Source: Bursaphelenchus xylophilus (lineage: Eukaryota > Nematoda > Chromadorea > Rhabditida > Aphelenchoididae). From it: a stretch of DNA of 64,000 bases. Every line of letters starts with the position of its first letter. Position 1 is the stretch's first letter. A program made the translations under genes and the position numbers. The stretch spans positions 62,001-126,000 of the forward strand of contig CAJFCV020000003.1 in NCBI GenBank assembly GCA_904066235.2, written 5' to 3'. Of this stretch, positions 8,790 to 20,937 are shown piece after piece. Below the pieces are notes generated by a model. It had not been told where the DNA came from. It saw only the letters and a list, made by a program, of their open reading frames with translations, and searched no databases.

Positions 8790-10198
8790 TCAAACATCCG
8801 ACGATCCCGGTGAAGTGTTGCTTGCATGAACACTCTGGTTTCGCGCTTTAAAGGCGCTGACAATCGCATGCCGATATGGTTTTATCACAATGATGCTGAG
8901 AATGGCGTTGCATATCGGCAGCAGCATCATTAGATCAAAAACAAGCGTGAGCAGAATTCCTCCGTCGAGATGGAACATTGAGATGAGGATGAGGAAAGTG
9001 TTCGGACCTGAGGACACAAACAACGGGATGACGCTCTGAAACCCTTGATTATTGCGTTTTGTTTCGAGTATAACTTACTTGGATGAGCAAGAAATATGTA
9101 ACCTGCCTTTGCGTATTTCTGGCTTTCTTGTCTGTTGTCATTGTTTTAGCCTTAAACGCCTTTACAGTTATCAATCCAATGTATAAGACCATCACGTAGA
9201 ACATTGTAATCAGAGAACTGGCTATTCCATAATAAAGTTTTAGGAAAGTGTGTCTCTAAAATTCGAAACGGTTTGAAACTTGACGGAACGCGAAACGACT
9301 TACAATGTCGCCGTAAAACACGGTAGGCAACGGTGTTTCGGGAAACCACAATACTCCGTAATTGAAACCCGGCCGCGCTTCTGCCGAGTAGCCATAGGCT
9401 ACGTAGGCCATCGCTGCGATCGCAATTGCCAAGAGATACGATGAGGAGAAGAGCACCGCTAGCCGTAACTGTGACATCGGGCGGGTCGATGTTAGGGCAT
9501 GATAACGGAAGTAAAACAATGATGGAAGAGTGGAAATTGCAAGGGAGAGAAGCATACAAAAACATGCAATGCCGATTAATTGCCACTCCCAATCAAACCT
9601 TGACAAAAGACCTTCAAGCTTCATCATGAAGACTCCATCTGTTGCTTTGCTCTTCTGTAATAGATTGCAAAAACGGGCCAGGCTTCGGAGATTTGAAAAT
9701 GGCCGGCCCTACTCTTTACCAGGCCGGAGTTCTTTAAAAAATGACGTCAGACAACCGGACCAGAATTTGGAAATTTTGGGTTTTGCAGAGCCGGTTTTCA
9801 AACATTTTGAAAACGGGCCCTGCTCCTCGGGCCCTGAGGAACAACGAATCCTGTCCGGTTGCCATGATTACCAAAAACAATGCAGTGATCTCAAATTCGC
9901 TGTCAAGCCAACTTACGATTTGAGTGATTAAACTCAATGTGTAGAAACAAACATCAGTAACAGCACTGAGAAGAAAAATAGGTTGATAACGGGTCACACC
10001 TCCTTTGGTTTGGAATAAAACGAGGAAAAGGAAAAGGAACGAGGTCAAGCCAAATACATGTAAAATACACGAGATCACAGGGCGTACGCTGTCCAGGTAA
10101 AGTCTCTCATAATATTCAAGCGATTCAGGGTTGGTGCGATTAACCTCCCAAGCATAAGGATTATTGGCGGAAGGAGAGCATTGAGGCTCTTTGTTCAT
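8790..10198 (-). CDS. Chemoreceptor 2 (nematode Str-superfamily-like 7TM)
   Basis: Four exons: 10198-9917, 9654-9304, 9255-9079, 9035-8790 (1056 nt, 351 residues). All introns are GT-AG and in phase. The N-terminal exon has NNPYAWEVNRTNPESLEYYE, then TM1 (FGLTSFLFLFLVLFQTKGG) and TM2 (YQPIFLLSAVTDVCFY). Exon 2 has ISTLPSLFYFRYHALT, MSQLRLAVLFSSSYLL and GFNYGVLWFPETPLPTVFY. Exon 3 ends in ARNTQRQVTYFLLIQ, the TM5-TM6 loop. Exon 4 has VSSGPNTFLILISMFHL, LLPICNAILSI and VIKPYRHAI. The layout of seven hydrophobic segments and the NPxLSIxxIKPYR end fit the Str superfamily of nematode chemoreceptors; the exact subfamily is not assigned. The gene is intact. Exons B and C are fused, as in chemoreceptors 1 and 3. 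Confidence 0.85.
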
Positions 10199-10527
10199 CT
10201 GGGGCTTTGATAATTTAGAAATCTGGTAGCTAGATTAATATATCATGTCGTTAGAATTCAGCGACCAAAAAATGAGTGTAAAACCCTGTTCTGGGATTTC
10301 AATGTTGTCAGCATTACGCAATAATTGTGGGGCAGTAGAATACTCGATTTCAGAGAGACTTGCAAGTCAATAACAAGGCCTGCGGTTTCGAAAACTTTCC
10401 ATGTTAATTTAATTTTTATGGAATGTGTAATTAAATTACCAAAAAAATTTGCTTCCTTCTCAGTTTGTGCTACATTTTGCCGATCAACCTGAATTGTCTA
10501 CGAGCCAAAAATTCAGACGTATAATAA
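10199..10527. other. Intergenic spacer between chemoreceptors 2 and 3
   Basis: AT-rich, with no coding frame or repeat family recognised. It should contain the promoter of chemoreceptor 2 and the 3' untranslated part of chemoreceptor 3. Confidence 0.5.
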
Positions 10528-11857
10528 TTAATTTTGTTGCTTTATGAACTGCAGATGCAGCTTCGAATTGTGGAATTTTTCGAATGCGGAGTTGATCGAA
10601 TAAACTGTTGTTTTCCGGCCGAGTAGTCTCAATACAGCCTCCCGATACGGCTTGATCACAAGGATGCTAAGCAGCGGATTACATACAGGTATCAGTCCAA
10701 GGAAGTCCATTATAATTGTCAAGAATATCCCTGGATCAAGGCGCATAAAACATATTACGAATAACAATGCATTCGGGCCTGATGATATGAACAGCGGAAT
10801 TATTCCCTGGAATCGAAAAAGAATTGTCTGTGCATAGATACGCACATATCTTGCAGATACGACATCAAAACGACACTTCCAGGTGATGCTGCGCACAAAC
10901 TTCGTAGCGTGCGGCAATCATAAAATTAAGATTACCTGGACCACCAAAAAGTAAGTCACTTGGTTTTGTGTGTTCTTCGACTTTTTGCAGATGCCGTATG
11001 TCTTGGAATTAAAAACTTTCACAGTCCGATGTCCAATCACAAGCACAACACAATAGAATATCGAGATCAGCGCGATAGCAGCGCCGAAGTACAGTTTGAC
11101 GACCGGATGCCTCTGCAAACAAAATTTCCCTTCATGAACCACGACCCAGAATCACTTACAATATCAGCGTATATAACGGTAGGCAATGGTCTCTCCGGAA
11201 ACCACAGTCTTCCATAGTTGAAAGTCGGGCGTATCGTGGCGGAATAGCCGTACGCAAAATATGCTAATATCCCAATGGGAATGCCGACCGAATACGAAAT
11301 CGAAAAGAGGAACGTAATCCTAGTTTTGGACATGGCTTTGTCGGATGTTAGAATACAGTACCGGTAGTAGAATTGAGCGGGCAAAATGGAAATTGCCAAG
11401 GAAAGGAGAAAAATATATAAACCCATCGAAACAATCTGAGTGTGCCAGCTGGTCAGGCCCATCATACCTTCAAACTTCAGCATAAACACACCATCAACAG
11501 CTTTGGCTTTCTAAAACGAGACTTTTTTGGCAAAATTGATAAGCCACATTTTCAACAGCCGAGTACAGCCCCACTTACATACTCAACCATTGTGTTACCA
11601 ATGTAAAACATGGCGTCGGTTACCGCGCAAAGCATAAACATTGGCTTGTACTGCATCATCTCCCCCTTTGTCTTGGCGATTACCAGGTATAGGAAGACAA
11701 ATGACAACGCTCCACTGAGCCGAAGGAATAGAACAATAATCCTTCGAACATGATCTAGGTAGATTATTTCGTAAGGTCGGAGCTGGTGTAGTTCCGACGG
11801 CTTCAAATCCCAAGAGTAAGGATTGTCGGGATTTTTTGCATAATGAAGCGAAAGCAT
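10528..11857 (-). CDS. Chemoreceptor 3 (nematode Str-superfamily-like 7TM)
   Basis: Four exons: 11857-11579, 11510-11160, 11112-10936, 10806-10528 (1086 nt, 361 residues), all GT-AG and in phase. The start is the ATG at 11857 (MLSLHYAKNPDNPYSW). The body has PSELHQLRPYEIIYLDHVRR, TM1 FLRLSGALSFVFLYLVIAKT and TM2 YKPMFMLCAVTDAMFY. Exon 2 has KAKAVDGVFMLKFEG, ISILPAQFYYRYCILT, GILAYFAYGYSA and FNYGRLWFPERPLPTVIY. Exon 3 has RHPVVKLYFGAA and NTQNQVTYFLVVQ. Exon 4 has IIPLFISSGPNALLF, LGLIPVCNPLLSI and VIKPYREAV, then a longer polar tail ending FIKQQN. The gene is intact, with the same exon structure as chemoreceptor 2. A sensory receptor role is inferred from family membership. Confidence 0.85.
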
Positions 11858-12364
11858 TACATCTACATGCAGCAATTAGACAGTGTTAGATGCATATAAG
11901 TCGTACTAATGCCGGTGCTACCGCATTTTTGCTTCGGAAATTAATGTGAAAAAATATTTACATAATTCTGAATTTGGTCTTTTTCGAGTGAAACAGTAGA
12001 TTGCTGCCGTTTTATAGATGCGTTAGTATTGCTTTGTAATTTTCAATTGCCACGGAATGCACTATTGAATTAGCTGTCTGGATTTTATGTCTAAATGGTG
12101 TGTAATGACCGTATGAATTCCAATGGTCAATAGTCTTTCAATTTCTGATTTTTTCAGCTTTTGAATCCTTCGAATGCAAAAAGCAAAAATATTGTAAAAA
12201 ACGCAAAATTTGTATTGTGAGCAGTAAGCCTTGTGGATACAATGTTTGTGCGTAATTATGTACATGTTATTACCGCCGAATTCCCGTCTATAATTATAAT
12301 TCATCACTTGAGCCAAACGAGTTTCAAGTCTTCAAAACATTTTTTATGCGTAGGCTCAGAAATA
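11858..12364. other. Intergenic spacer between chemoreceptors 3 and 4
   Basis: AT-rich. No gene or recognised repeat was found. Confidence 0.5.
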
Positions 12365-14157
12365 TTATTTCGAAACAGAAGTAACGGCGTAGGACACCTT
12401 GGGCTCAACAAACACCCCTTGAATTGTGCGACGATATGGTTTTATGACGAATATACTCAGCACTGGATTGCAGATTGGCAAGAGTCCCATTAGGTCCACA
12501 ACAAACGTCGTCAAGATGCCCGGATCCAAACGCAGGAAACAACAGACGACCAGGAACACGTTGGGGCCGCTCGACACAAAGATTGGAATCACACTCTGAA
12601 ATTGACGGCTAAACTTGATCGCTCCGCTCCGTGTGCAAGAAAAGCGCACAAATTTTTTTGAAAGTTTGGGTCTATCTTATTTATAAAAAAGGATTGCATT
12701 GTGTGAAAAAGTCAAGTCCAAAATACTGTCAGTGAATGTGTTTTAGGAAGTTTTGGATGCAATTTCCTCCAATTAAATTTCTCAAACTTTGTACTCGCAC
12801 TACATTATCGAAAGAGCAACCTATTCATAGCCCACCTGCGTAATTAGGAACATGGTAAGTTGTTTTTGCATAGACTTTGCACGATTTGAATACACGCCGC
12901 TTTTGAAATGTATGAGAGTCTTGTATCCAATGTAAAGTAGCACCAAGTACGCGGCAGTGATTATCGAGCCGCCAACGCCGAAATACATCATCATAATAGG
13001 GCTTCTCTGAAAAAGTCGGAAGTTTTTTTTGGGTTTTCATCGGCGTTCTGCAAGGCCAAAAAAGTATTTTTCGAAAAGCTTCTCTATTCTTCATGCTTCC
13101 TGCTTTGTAGACTTACTGTATCAGCATAGAAAACCACAGGCAAAGGGACTTCAGGGAACCAAAGCTGTCCGTAATTAAACCCTGCTCTGCATGCACTGTA
13201 ACCATAGGCAAAGAAAGCCAAGACACCGAATGGGATGGCTACCATATACGAAATCGAGAATAAAGCGACCGTTTTAACTTTTGGCAGAGCCTGCCCGCTG
13301 AAATTAAAAGGTTTCAGATCCAAGCGCGACCCTGTTTAAGGTCAGGAAAAGGTATGAAATTTGAGATAGCAAACTTACTACTTCAGGATATAATAGCGAT
13401 AATAGTACTGTGACGGAAGCACAGTGATCGCCAAAAACAACGCGAATACGAAGCCGGCAACCGAAAACAACTGGACATTGCGGCTGTAATCCTGTGCGAT
13501 CCCCTCAAGACGCACCATAAACACCCCATCTTTCAGTTTGGCCTTCTGAAAATTTGAGTGCATCCGAAACCTCGCCTTACAATTTGAACAAACGTGTTAA
13601 CCATATAAAACGTAATGTCAGTGATTGAGCATATCAAGAAGATGGGCTTGTATCTGCGTAGATCTCCGGTAGTGCGGAAAATGACAAGGTAGAAGAACAG
13701 GAAAGATACCATTCCACTGAACACTGTGGCTTGAGAAGTAACTCTGCGGATTGTTTGAAGGTAGAATTCTTCGTATGGTTTGAGTTCATGACGTTCGTGC
13801 GGCCTTAAATCCCATGCATTCGGATTTTCTTCGGTGGGTTCGAAGGATAGCGGCATGACCGCCTAAAAATTGCATTAGACCACGGCGGGGACTTGAGAAT
13901 TTTCGTGTAGCATTTATTAAAATTAATATCTGCTCTGTCAAAAATGAAGCTTCCGATTGCGTTCTGCAAACGGATTTACCGCACAGAAAGAATTAGGCGC
14001 CATGCAAGGCCATAAAGCTGTTTTATTTGAAGTAATTCTTATAGCCAACCTCCTCCAAAATTTCCCCCAAAAATAAGCATGCAAAACACAATACAAAAAG
14101 GCAAATAGATCTTACCGGAAAAGCCGTTGTGGTGCCTTGCAACATACTGTCCGTCAT
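12365..14157 (-). CDS. Chemoreceptor 4 (nematode Str-superfamily-like 7TM)
   Basis: Six exons: 14157-14116, 13862-13581, 13545-13379, 13297-13117, 13006-12836, 12595-12365 (1074 nt, 357 residues). A small first exon (MTDSMLQGTTTAFP) splices in frame to AVMPLSFEPTEENPNAW; if it is not used, ATG 13856 would be the start. TM1-TM2 are VFSGMVSFLFFYLVIFRTTG and YKPIFLICSITDITFY. Exon 3 has KAKLKDGVFMVRLEG and ITVLPSQYYYRYYILK, and is split from exon 4 (GQALPKVKTVALFSISYM, GFNYGQLWFPEVPLPVVFY) by a phase-2 intron that chemoreceptors 1-3 lack. Exon 5 has YFGVGGSIITAAYLVLLYIG and KSMQKQLTMFLITQ. Exon 6 has VSSGPNVFLVVCCFLRL, MGLLPICNPVLSI and VIKPYRRTI, ending VTSVSK. Intact. Confidence 0.85.
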
Positions 14158-15011
14158 TACGGATGCGCTCCGTTGTTATATAGATAAAAGTGCGCGGTGA
14201 AAACGCTGAAATAGTACACTGTTTGACGTCGCTTTGTTTTTGGCCATCCTTTGAAAGCCCCTCCCTAACCAGCTAAACACTCGCTTAGGCTATAACTATC
14301 ATTTTGAATTGAATGCCAAATAGTACTATGTACACTATGTACAGTAGAAGATGGAATTTCAGTGTGAGTGATAAAAGGGTAGTCTTATCGATGTGATTTT
14401 TATGAATTAATGCCAACGGGCGTTGACGTGCGCTGAAATAAATCTCAGAAGCGGAATGCTTTGATTTTCTCTAAATTATGCTACAAAACGATCATTAAAC
14501 TGTAAGATCTCGCTCGAAACAGTTTATGATGAGAGAATATCTGAGAAAGGAAGAGTTGGCCAGTCAAAAAACGTTTTTGCGTTAAAGCTAGCGGAAAGCC
14601 CTTCACAGGAAGCATTTTTTATACATCTTTGCGTGCAAAATTTCATTTATTGAAGAACCGCGTGACTTCTCGGTAACAGTCTTCTCAGTTTGCCAAATCT
14701 ACTAAAAATTTTTCAGCACGACTATGAACTGACGACTGATCCGGCCCGGCCCAGTCACCGGGCTGGCCCAGCCCGATTGCCATCGCTACTCTAGATCTCA
14801 CCACATATTAGAGCTTTGCTTACGGCCGTTGATGATCAACTGATTTTAATTAGCCCCAAGGACGTTACCTAATATGTTGTTTTGATTTTTTCACTTCAGC
14901 AAAAAGTACAGTACAAGTTTATTTCAAAATGCATATAATGATGTGTTCCGTTTAATATAAAATTGACTTCACGAAACGTCTTGCCAAAATAAACACGAGG
15001 ATCGCCGGATG
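14158..15011. other. Intergenic spacer between chemoreceptors 4 and 5
   Basis: No coding frame supported. A short GC-rich stretch of near-repeats (GGCCCGGCCCAGTCACCGGG at about 14736-14755) stands out. Otherwise the region is AT-rich. Confidence 0.5.
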
Positions 15012-16584
15012 TCACCGCGAAACTGATGTGACAGAAAACGCCGGGACTTTTTGTTTCTTAAACACTCCTCCGACAATCCGACGGTATGGCTTGATGACCA
15101 GAATGCTAAGGAACGGGTTGCAGACCGGCAGAAGCCCCATGAAATCGACAACGATCGTGGTGAGGATTCCAGCGTCAATGCGAAGAAAGGCCGTGATGAC
15201 GAGGAAAACATTAGGTCCAGATGAAACAAATATGGGAATCACACTCTGGAATACATATACGTTATGCATACTCGTAAGGTCAAAGGTTTATTTACAATGC
15301 TATGATATTATTGGTTCGTCTGCAAAATAGCTGGAGTGATTTTGCGGTGATAATTATTTCGCGAAAAAAGACAGCGAAATAATTATTGACAACAAATGCA
15401 TAGCCTACCTGTATGATCAAAAACCAGGTGAGCTGCTTTTGCATTGATTTGGCTTTGCGCGAATAAGCCTGCGCTTGCATGTTAAAGTGCTTCAACGTCC
15501 TGTACGCGATGTATAATAACACCATGTATGCAACAGTAATTACCGTGCCACCCCACCCAAAATATAGCATCATTACTGGATCACGCTAAAGCAATAAAAT
15601 TAACAGTAAAAGAGCGCAAGCCGGAATGTCAAGTTATTGGGAAAAACGAGTAAAAACAGAATACCTACAAATTATCCGAAAGCCAAAGCACCTACTGTGT
15701 CGGCGTAGAATACCAAAGGTAACGGAGTGTCTGGATACCACAGTTGGCCATAGTTGAGTCCTTTTCGAGGGGCACCAAATCCGTAACTGTAATATGCTAA
15801 GATTGCCATTGGAACACCGACCATATAAGAAATGGAGAAGATAAACATAGTCTTCCATATCGGCAAGGGTTTACCGCTAAAAGCTATTTAGTTATTATAG
15901 ATTGTTGTTTTTTAAATATATTATATTATATATACAATATCACGCCAATAAATACATAAAAAATTTGAGTTATTTGTCCTTCTACTCTACATGAGCAATG
16001 CTTTTGCTTTACTAAAAAACACAGAGTTTCCTAAGCCCCTAAACAAGTTCTGCCTACCGTGTTAACGTATAATAACGATAGTAGAATTGCGCCGGAAGAA
16101 CAGTAATGGCCATTCCGAGCGTGGCCACAAAAACGCTCACTGCATAAAGTTGCACTTCACGGCTGTATCTTTGAGCGGGCCCTTCCAAACGAAGCATGAA
16201 CACACCATCTTTCATTTTAGACTTCTGAAAGTAAATTTGAATGAAAAGAGATGACTAAGATTACTTTAGGTTATCAAAACGGTTTCTGCGTGTAATTTGA
16301 AAACTTACAATTTCAACGAACGTGTTAATGCCGTAGAAAAACAGGTCAGTCAACGAGCAGATCAAGAAGATTGGGCGATACTTTCGAAGTTCCCCTGCGG
16401 TTCTGAAGACGATCAGATAAAAGAAGAGGAACGAAATCAACCCGCCAAAGATTGTAAGCTGTTGTGTTAGTTTTCGCACGTACTCCATGTAAAATCTTTC
16501 GTAGGGCTTGAGCTCGGTCCTCTCCCAGGGCTGAAGGTCCCATGCATAGGGATTCTCGCCGGTTGGGGAGTAGTGGTTCGCCAT
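15012..16584 (-). CDS. Chemoreceptor 5 (nematode Str-superfamily-like 7TM)
   Basis: Five exons: 16584-16309, 16224-16058, 15876-15696, 15585-15409, 15245-15012 (1035 nt, 344 residues), all GT-AG and in phase. The start ATG at 16584 gives MANHYSPTGENPYAWDLQP. TM1-TM2 are IFGGLISFLFFYLIVFRT and YRPIFLICSLTDLFFY. Exon 2 has KSKMKDGVFMLRLEG and ITVLPAQFYYRYYTLT. Exon 3 has KTMFIFSISYMVGVP and GLNYGQLWYPDTPLPLVFY. Exon 4 has RDPVMMLYFGWGGTV and KSMQKQLTWFLIIQ. Exon 5 has VSSGPNVFLVITAFLRI, MGLLPVCNPFLSI and VIKPYRRIV, ending VTSVSR. It shares the split B/C exon and the VTSV(S) tail with chemoreceptor 4, its closest relative in the array. Confidence 0.85.
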
Positions 16585-17354
16585 AAGACGATGCCGACAA
16601 TGAACGGGAGATGATAAAACGGAAGCAAAAAGGTGGACAGCGAAATTCACAGTCAAGATGGGTATCTTAAATAACAAGTCTTATTGAGCTATTTTAATGC
16701 CAGTGAAAAGCCTGTAGCACCGCAAAAAATCGACGAATTTTGAGTACTATTTTTAAGCGATAATGGTGGAGTAAAAAAAACATTTTTCTGGCATTTATGC
16801 TGTTCTAAGCACCAGAATCCTTTTACACATTATGTTTTTTGACGATATGCGAAGTTTAATTTAGCATTTTCAACTAAATCTTAAGCCGTTGTACTCCTTG
16901 AATGCATGTGTAAATATTCGATTTTTTAGAAGATAGACACAAAAGAGACCGCAATAATTATGCTTGTTTTTTTGAAACCCAAACAAAGTTTAGGACAATG
17001 TAAAGAACATTGGGCCGTAATGAGCACCTCTTGCAGATTTGTTCGTTTAAAAATTGAATTCCTGAATGTTTTGATGTTACAAAGAGATGAGAAGGGTAAA
17101 ATAAGTTCAACAGATAACTACAAATCCCGGAAGAAGAGAAAATTGTAGTGGAGGTTATCCAGTACAATGCCGAGTACAAAAGCCAAGAAACTTTGCAAAA
17201 GCGTGACAGTCGTGCAAAGTTTTCTGAGACGTAACAAAGGGAATATTACTGTCTTTCTGCAGATTGTGTCACGCTAGCTCTATAAAGAAAAATTTTGCAG
17301 AAACACTGAAAAAAAAACTTTCTGCCGCTCTCCTAATTCTTCGTAATCTGTAGG

Positions 17355-17405
17355 CCAAAAAGATCGTAGAATATCTCTACAAAGCGAGGTTGCGATATTC
17401 AAGTA
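17355..17405. repeat. Family C fragment
   Basis: GATCGTAGAATATCTCTACA and the adjoining AAAGCGAGGTTGCGATATTC resemble the inverse orientation of the family C core (compare 31918-31970). Only about 50 bp is recognisable. Confidence 0.4.
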
Positions 17406-18404
17406 TTAATAATATGTGATGTAGGCGCTGTAGTGTGCCATTATCATTTATTGCCAACAATTTACTATAGTCCTTATTGATCTATTTGTCTTTTCATTAA
17501 CTACGTTGCGAAACCAAAAGGCTTTTTTCGCAACAGACCCCACACAAAGTCAGTATAAATACATATTACGATCTCCCTCGCATTACATTTTAAAACCCAC
17601 CCCTCTTTTCAAGTTCCGAATTTGGCAAGCTATCGCCACTTGACTAACTACTGTAATCCCATACATCAGTGCTCCCTTGAACCTGCGTTCTCGTCAAAGG
17701 TTTGGATGTTAATTTATATAACGGCAGAAGTAGGGTGTTAAGCCCATCCCTGGAACGCAATTAATGCCGATTCCCCCACGTTTCTGAAAGATTATAATTG
17801 GTGGGTACAGGCCCAAAGCTTTTTTGAGTGTCATGTCGACGCTCCATAACCTGTTGTTGTCCTCGTAGTAACGGGAAAACACTTCATACCGAGGGTTTCG
17901 TGGACATGGTTTATTAACGGAAATATAAATTAGAATGTTGTTTTACAGCAAAGTGGATCTCTGGGCAAACTGCTAACCAAGTAATCTTCATTTCGTAAAG
18001 AACAATTGTACATACATATAAGGGTTTTTGATATAAATTATTTTGCAAATAGCAATTACCTGGAGCAGGAAGTCTGAGGCCGTTGAGTAACACCTCACAT
18101 ATAATATTACATTATGAGACAATGTATACACGGAAGCTTCAGAAAGATCATTTTGGAATTTCGACATTCTTAATATGCAGTGTCTAATATGGTACGCATG
18201 TAAGCCATGTGTAAATTAATAGTGTACTTCTCAATCGAGTAACTAGCCACGCCGAACAACATGTGTATGGTCTAGCTACCCGTTAATCATTGCAGAGCAA
18301 TTAGAAGTCTGCAGAAGGCATTGACGCACTGTTTGCAGGATGATTTGGAATTCAACGTGTTCAACTGTCTTTTGGGAACGTCATTTTAGTGAAACATAGG
18401 GGTA

Positions 18405-18590
18405 TTAGTATTTTCATAAAGTGCATGGACATTTTTGCTTTCGCACAGTGCATTTTCAGCTTTCTCACACGCTTCTCGCCAACGTACACTGGATTTCTTC
18501 CTTTTGCACAGTGCAAACCACAAAAAACAGCTGTTTGCACTGTGCAAATGTTTGAGCCGTTGGAAAAACGAGGGCCCGGACACAAAAATT
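18405..18590. repeat. Family D hairpin repeat, copy 1
   Basis: Contains TTTTGCACAGTGCAAACC and CTGTTTGCACTGTGCAAATG about 15 bp apart, which are inverse copies, preceded by GCACAGTGCATTTTCAGC. It shares the order CACGCTTCTCGCCAACG / GCACAGTGCA with the copy at 45645. Confidence 0.65.
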
Positions 18591-19030
18591 GCTTTACTCC
18601 TTACAGTTTTCGAATACGGAGATCCAGAAATATACAGGTGTGAAGCTCAGGTCCCCGGAAAACAAATATCAAAAAACATTCTTAAAAAAAAGACTCAAAG
18701 CTTCGAAACAGCCTTGTGAAGGGTACTTTCTATTACAATCTTGGGGTACGAACCATAAAACCGCAAAATTATTTTCTATATAAGTGTTTTTGTAAACGCT
18801 AACTAACTCCACAAAAACATAGGCATAGAAATTGGTATTTCGAAGTCGGAAATGGCAAACGTGATGAATAACTTCGACCACCCCAAAGCTTCAATAAACT
18901 TGCATTGGAATTGACTGTAAGATTTGTAATTAGAGTCTTAAAACTTTAAAAAGCATTTTTTGTCTCCGTTAAAATTATTATCCAAAAAAAGGATTATGCA
19001 TCACACAATTCGAAAATAAAAATTTTTATT

Positions 19031-20937
19031 CTAAGTTTCCGGCCGCATCCCAAAAGGTTTGAGGATTTCTGCCGTCGCTCGTAACAGTACAATTCCAAAA
19101 CGACTAAATCTCGAGTCGGACGTTAAGCTTGACTGCCGGCCCACAGTAATATTGTTGATGCGAAATACAGGACGAATGGCGGTGTCTTCCTTCTCAAAAA
19201 GCTTTCGAATTGCTCTCCGGTACGGCTTGATCGCCCAAATACTAAGAATCGGATTGGCTATTGGCAACAGGGTTATCAAGTCAATAATGATTGCGCAGAG
19301 AATGCCAGGATCAATGCGCAGGGCCGACGTGATGAAGAGAAAAATGTTGGGCCCAGTGGAGACAAATAGTGGCATGATTGTCTGAAAAGGTTGGCATTAC
19401 TACATGAAAAGCTACCAATTACAAAGATTGCTCAATGTTTTTTGACTACTGTAATTGTTGTTTTCAAACCCAGTGCGTATATGCATATAATAGAAAAAAA
19501 TATATTACTGTATTTTGCGCATTTGTTAGACAAGTACACTATTAGTTGCGTAATATACTGTATTGACATATATACGAGAACATGATATTAAAATTCAAAG
19601 AATATTTGGAAACTTCCGTGTGTAATTTTTTGCGATGTTTGAACGATTATGGCTAGGATTTACGACTTACTACAGTTATAAAAAGGCAGTTCCAAAAGTT
19701 TTCAGTTTGGAAACATGCATCTCAGTAATAATTATTATTCCGCGAGCAGTGATCACGGGTGCAAGACGATGATAATAAATGATAAAAATTCTTATCAGTC
19801 TGTCGGAAAAATAATGAGTTCAATAGCAAGGACCTGGTTTGGCAAGCCGTTTTGTCATTAACTTTCCGCGGAATTTTGGATTTTGGAACGGATTTTTTCG
19901 AGTTTTGTTCGCTGAAGATCCGGCAATAGCGTGATCCATGCTTGACCCAAGAATGAAAACCCACTTGAATTTTGAGGAATCGCGTCAGCTGTCGTTGCAT
20001 ATTCTCTGATCTCCGAGAGACGGTGGCTCCCTTTTTGTGAAAATGCCGAACCGTTCTATAGCAAATGTAGGGTAGAAGAAGATACGAAGTTGTTGCAACC
20101 AAGCTACTCCACACAAAATAGAGAGACATTGTTGAAGAGCGCTGGAAAAAATACGTATATAGATTGCATAATTTTTTGTGCTTTAATTCTTCAAACGTAC
20201 CGTGTCAGCATAAAAGACATCCTCGCCGTCCTCATCCGGATACCATAGTTCATTGTAATTGAAGCCGGGCCGAACTGCATTGCTCATGCCGTATGCCGGA
20301 TGGGAGAGGATTCCAGTCAGCAAGGCTACTAGGAATCCAAATGCCGCCAGTAACAAGATTCGATGCGTGGGCAAGCGATACCCGCTGAAAATTTATTTTG
20401 TTCGAGATGTTTAAAAATTGCCATTCTCTAATGTGGAAAACGCTAACTACCGTGTAAGAGTGAAATGTCGAAAGTAGTATTGCACTGGGAGGGCTGTCAT
20501 ATGCCAAGTGAGGGCGACTACATACACCGAAAGCCAAATAAGTTGATCAGGTTTTGAGAAACTTCGCAGAGGGCCTTCCATTTGCAGCATAAACACTCCA
20601 TCGGTTAGCTTTGCTCGCTGAATTTATATATTTTACTTTTTCAGTAAATTTTAGTAAATTACAAGCAATCTTTGATTGTTAAAAGCTGTATTTTGCTTAC
20701 TTACCAGTTGTGTTCCAAGGCATAAAAGCCAGAATACAATATCCGTAACCGCGCTTATCAAGAACATCAATTTATACGTTTGTAAGGAATTGCTCGTCCG
20801 GAAAACTACCAGGTAGAGAAAAAGGCACGATACGCAGCCACTGTGCAAGGCAACAGACTTGAAGACTGTATACATCAACATGACAAAAGTCATTCTTCTA
20901 TCTGTGCAGCAAGAGTCGTCGTATTCGGCTCTGAGCT
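19031..20937 (-). CDS. Chemoreceptor 6 (nematode Str-superfamily-like 7TM), 5' end missing
   Basis: Exons: 20937-20705 (begins with two bases of a split codon), 20617-20451, 20384-20201, 20141-19965, 19381-19031. The first exon starts after an acceptor (ATATTTAG) and reads LRAEYDDSCCTDRRMTF, then TM1 VSCLFLYLVVFRT and TM2 YKLMFLISAVTDIVFW. Exon B has AKLTDGVFMLQMEG and TALPVQYYFRHFTLT. Exon C has RILLLAAFGFLVALLTGI and GFNYNELWYPDEDGEDVFY. Exon D has NMQRQLTRFLKIQ. Exon E has VSTGPNIFLFITSALRI, TLLPIANPILSI and AIKPYRRAI, then a tail about 40 residues longer than in the other paralogues. The NPYAWDL exon expected upstream was not found; a 1.8 kb inverted repeat begins 180 bp upstream. It may be a truncated gene or use an unrecognised first exon. 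Confidence 0.7.
19793..19835. repeat. Family B, single arm (copy 2)
   Basis: ATCAGTCTGTCGGAAAAATA matches the family B end. The mirror arm is not evident, so only one arm is annotated. It lies in the intron between exons D and E of chemoreceptor 6. Confidence 0.55.

Larger units (their letters stand above)
16585..19030. other. Intergenic region between chemoreceptors 5 and 6
   Basis: About 2.4 kb with no gene I can support. It contains a short family C fragment near 17355-17405 and a family D hairpin at about 18405-18590. The rest is AT-rich. Confidence 0.5.

Noticed and set aside
10528..10917. Extension of the last exon of chemoreceptor 3 upstream of 10806
   Set aside because: The extra sequence is intron. 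The acceptor ATTCCAG and the paralogue alignment place the exon start at IIPLF.
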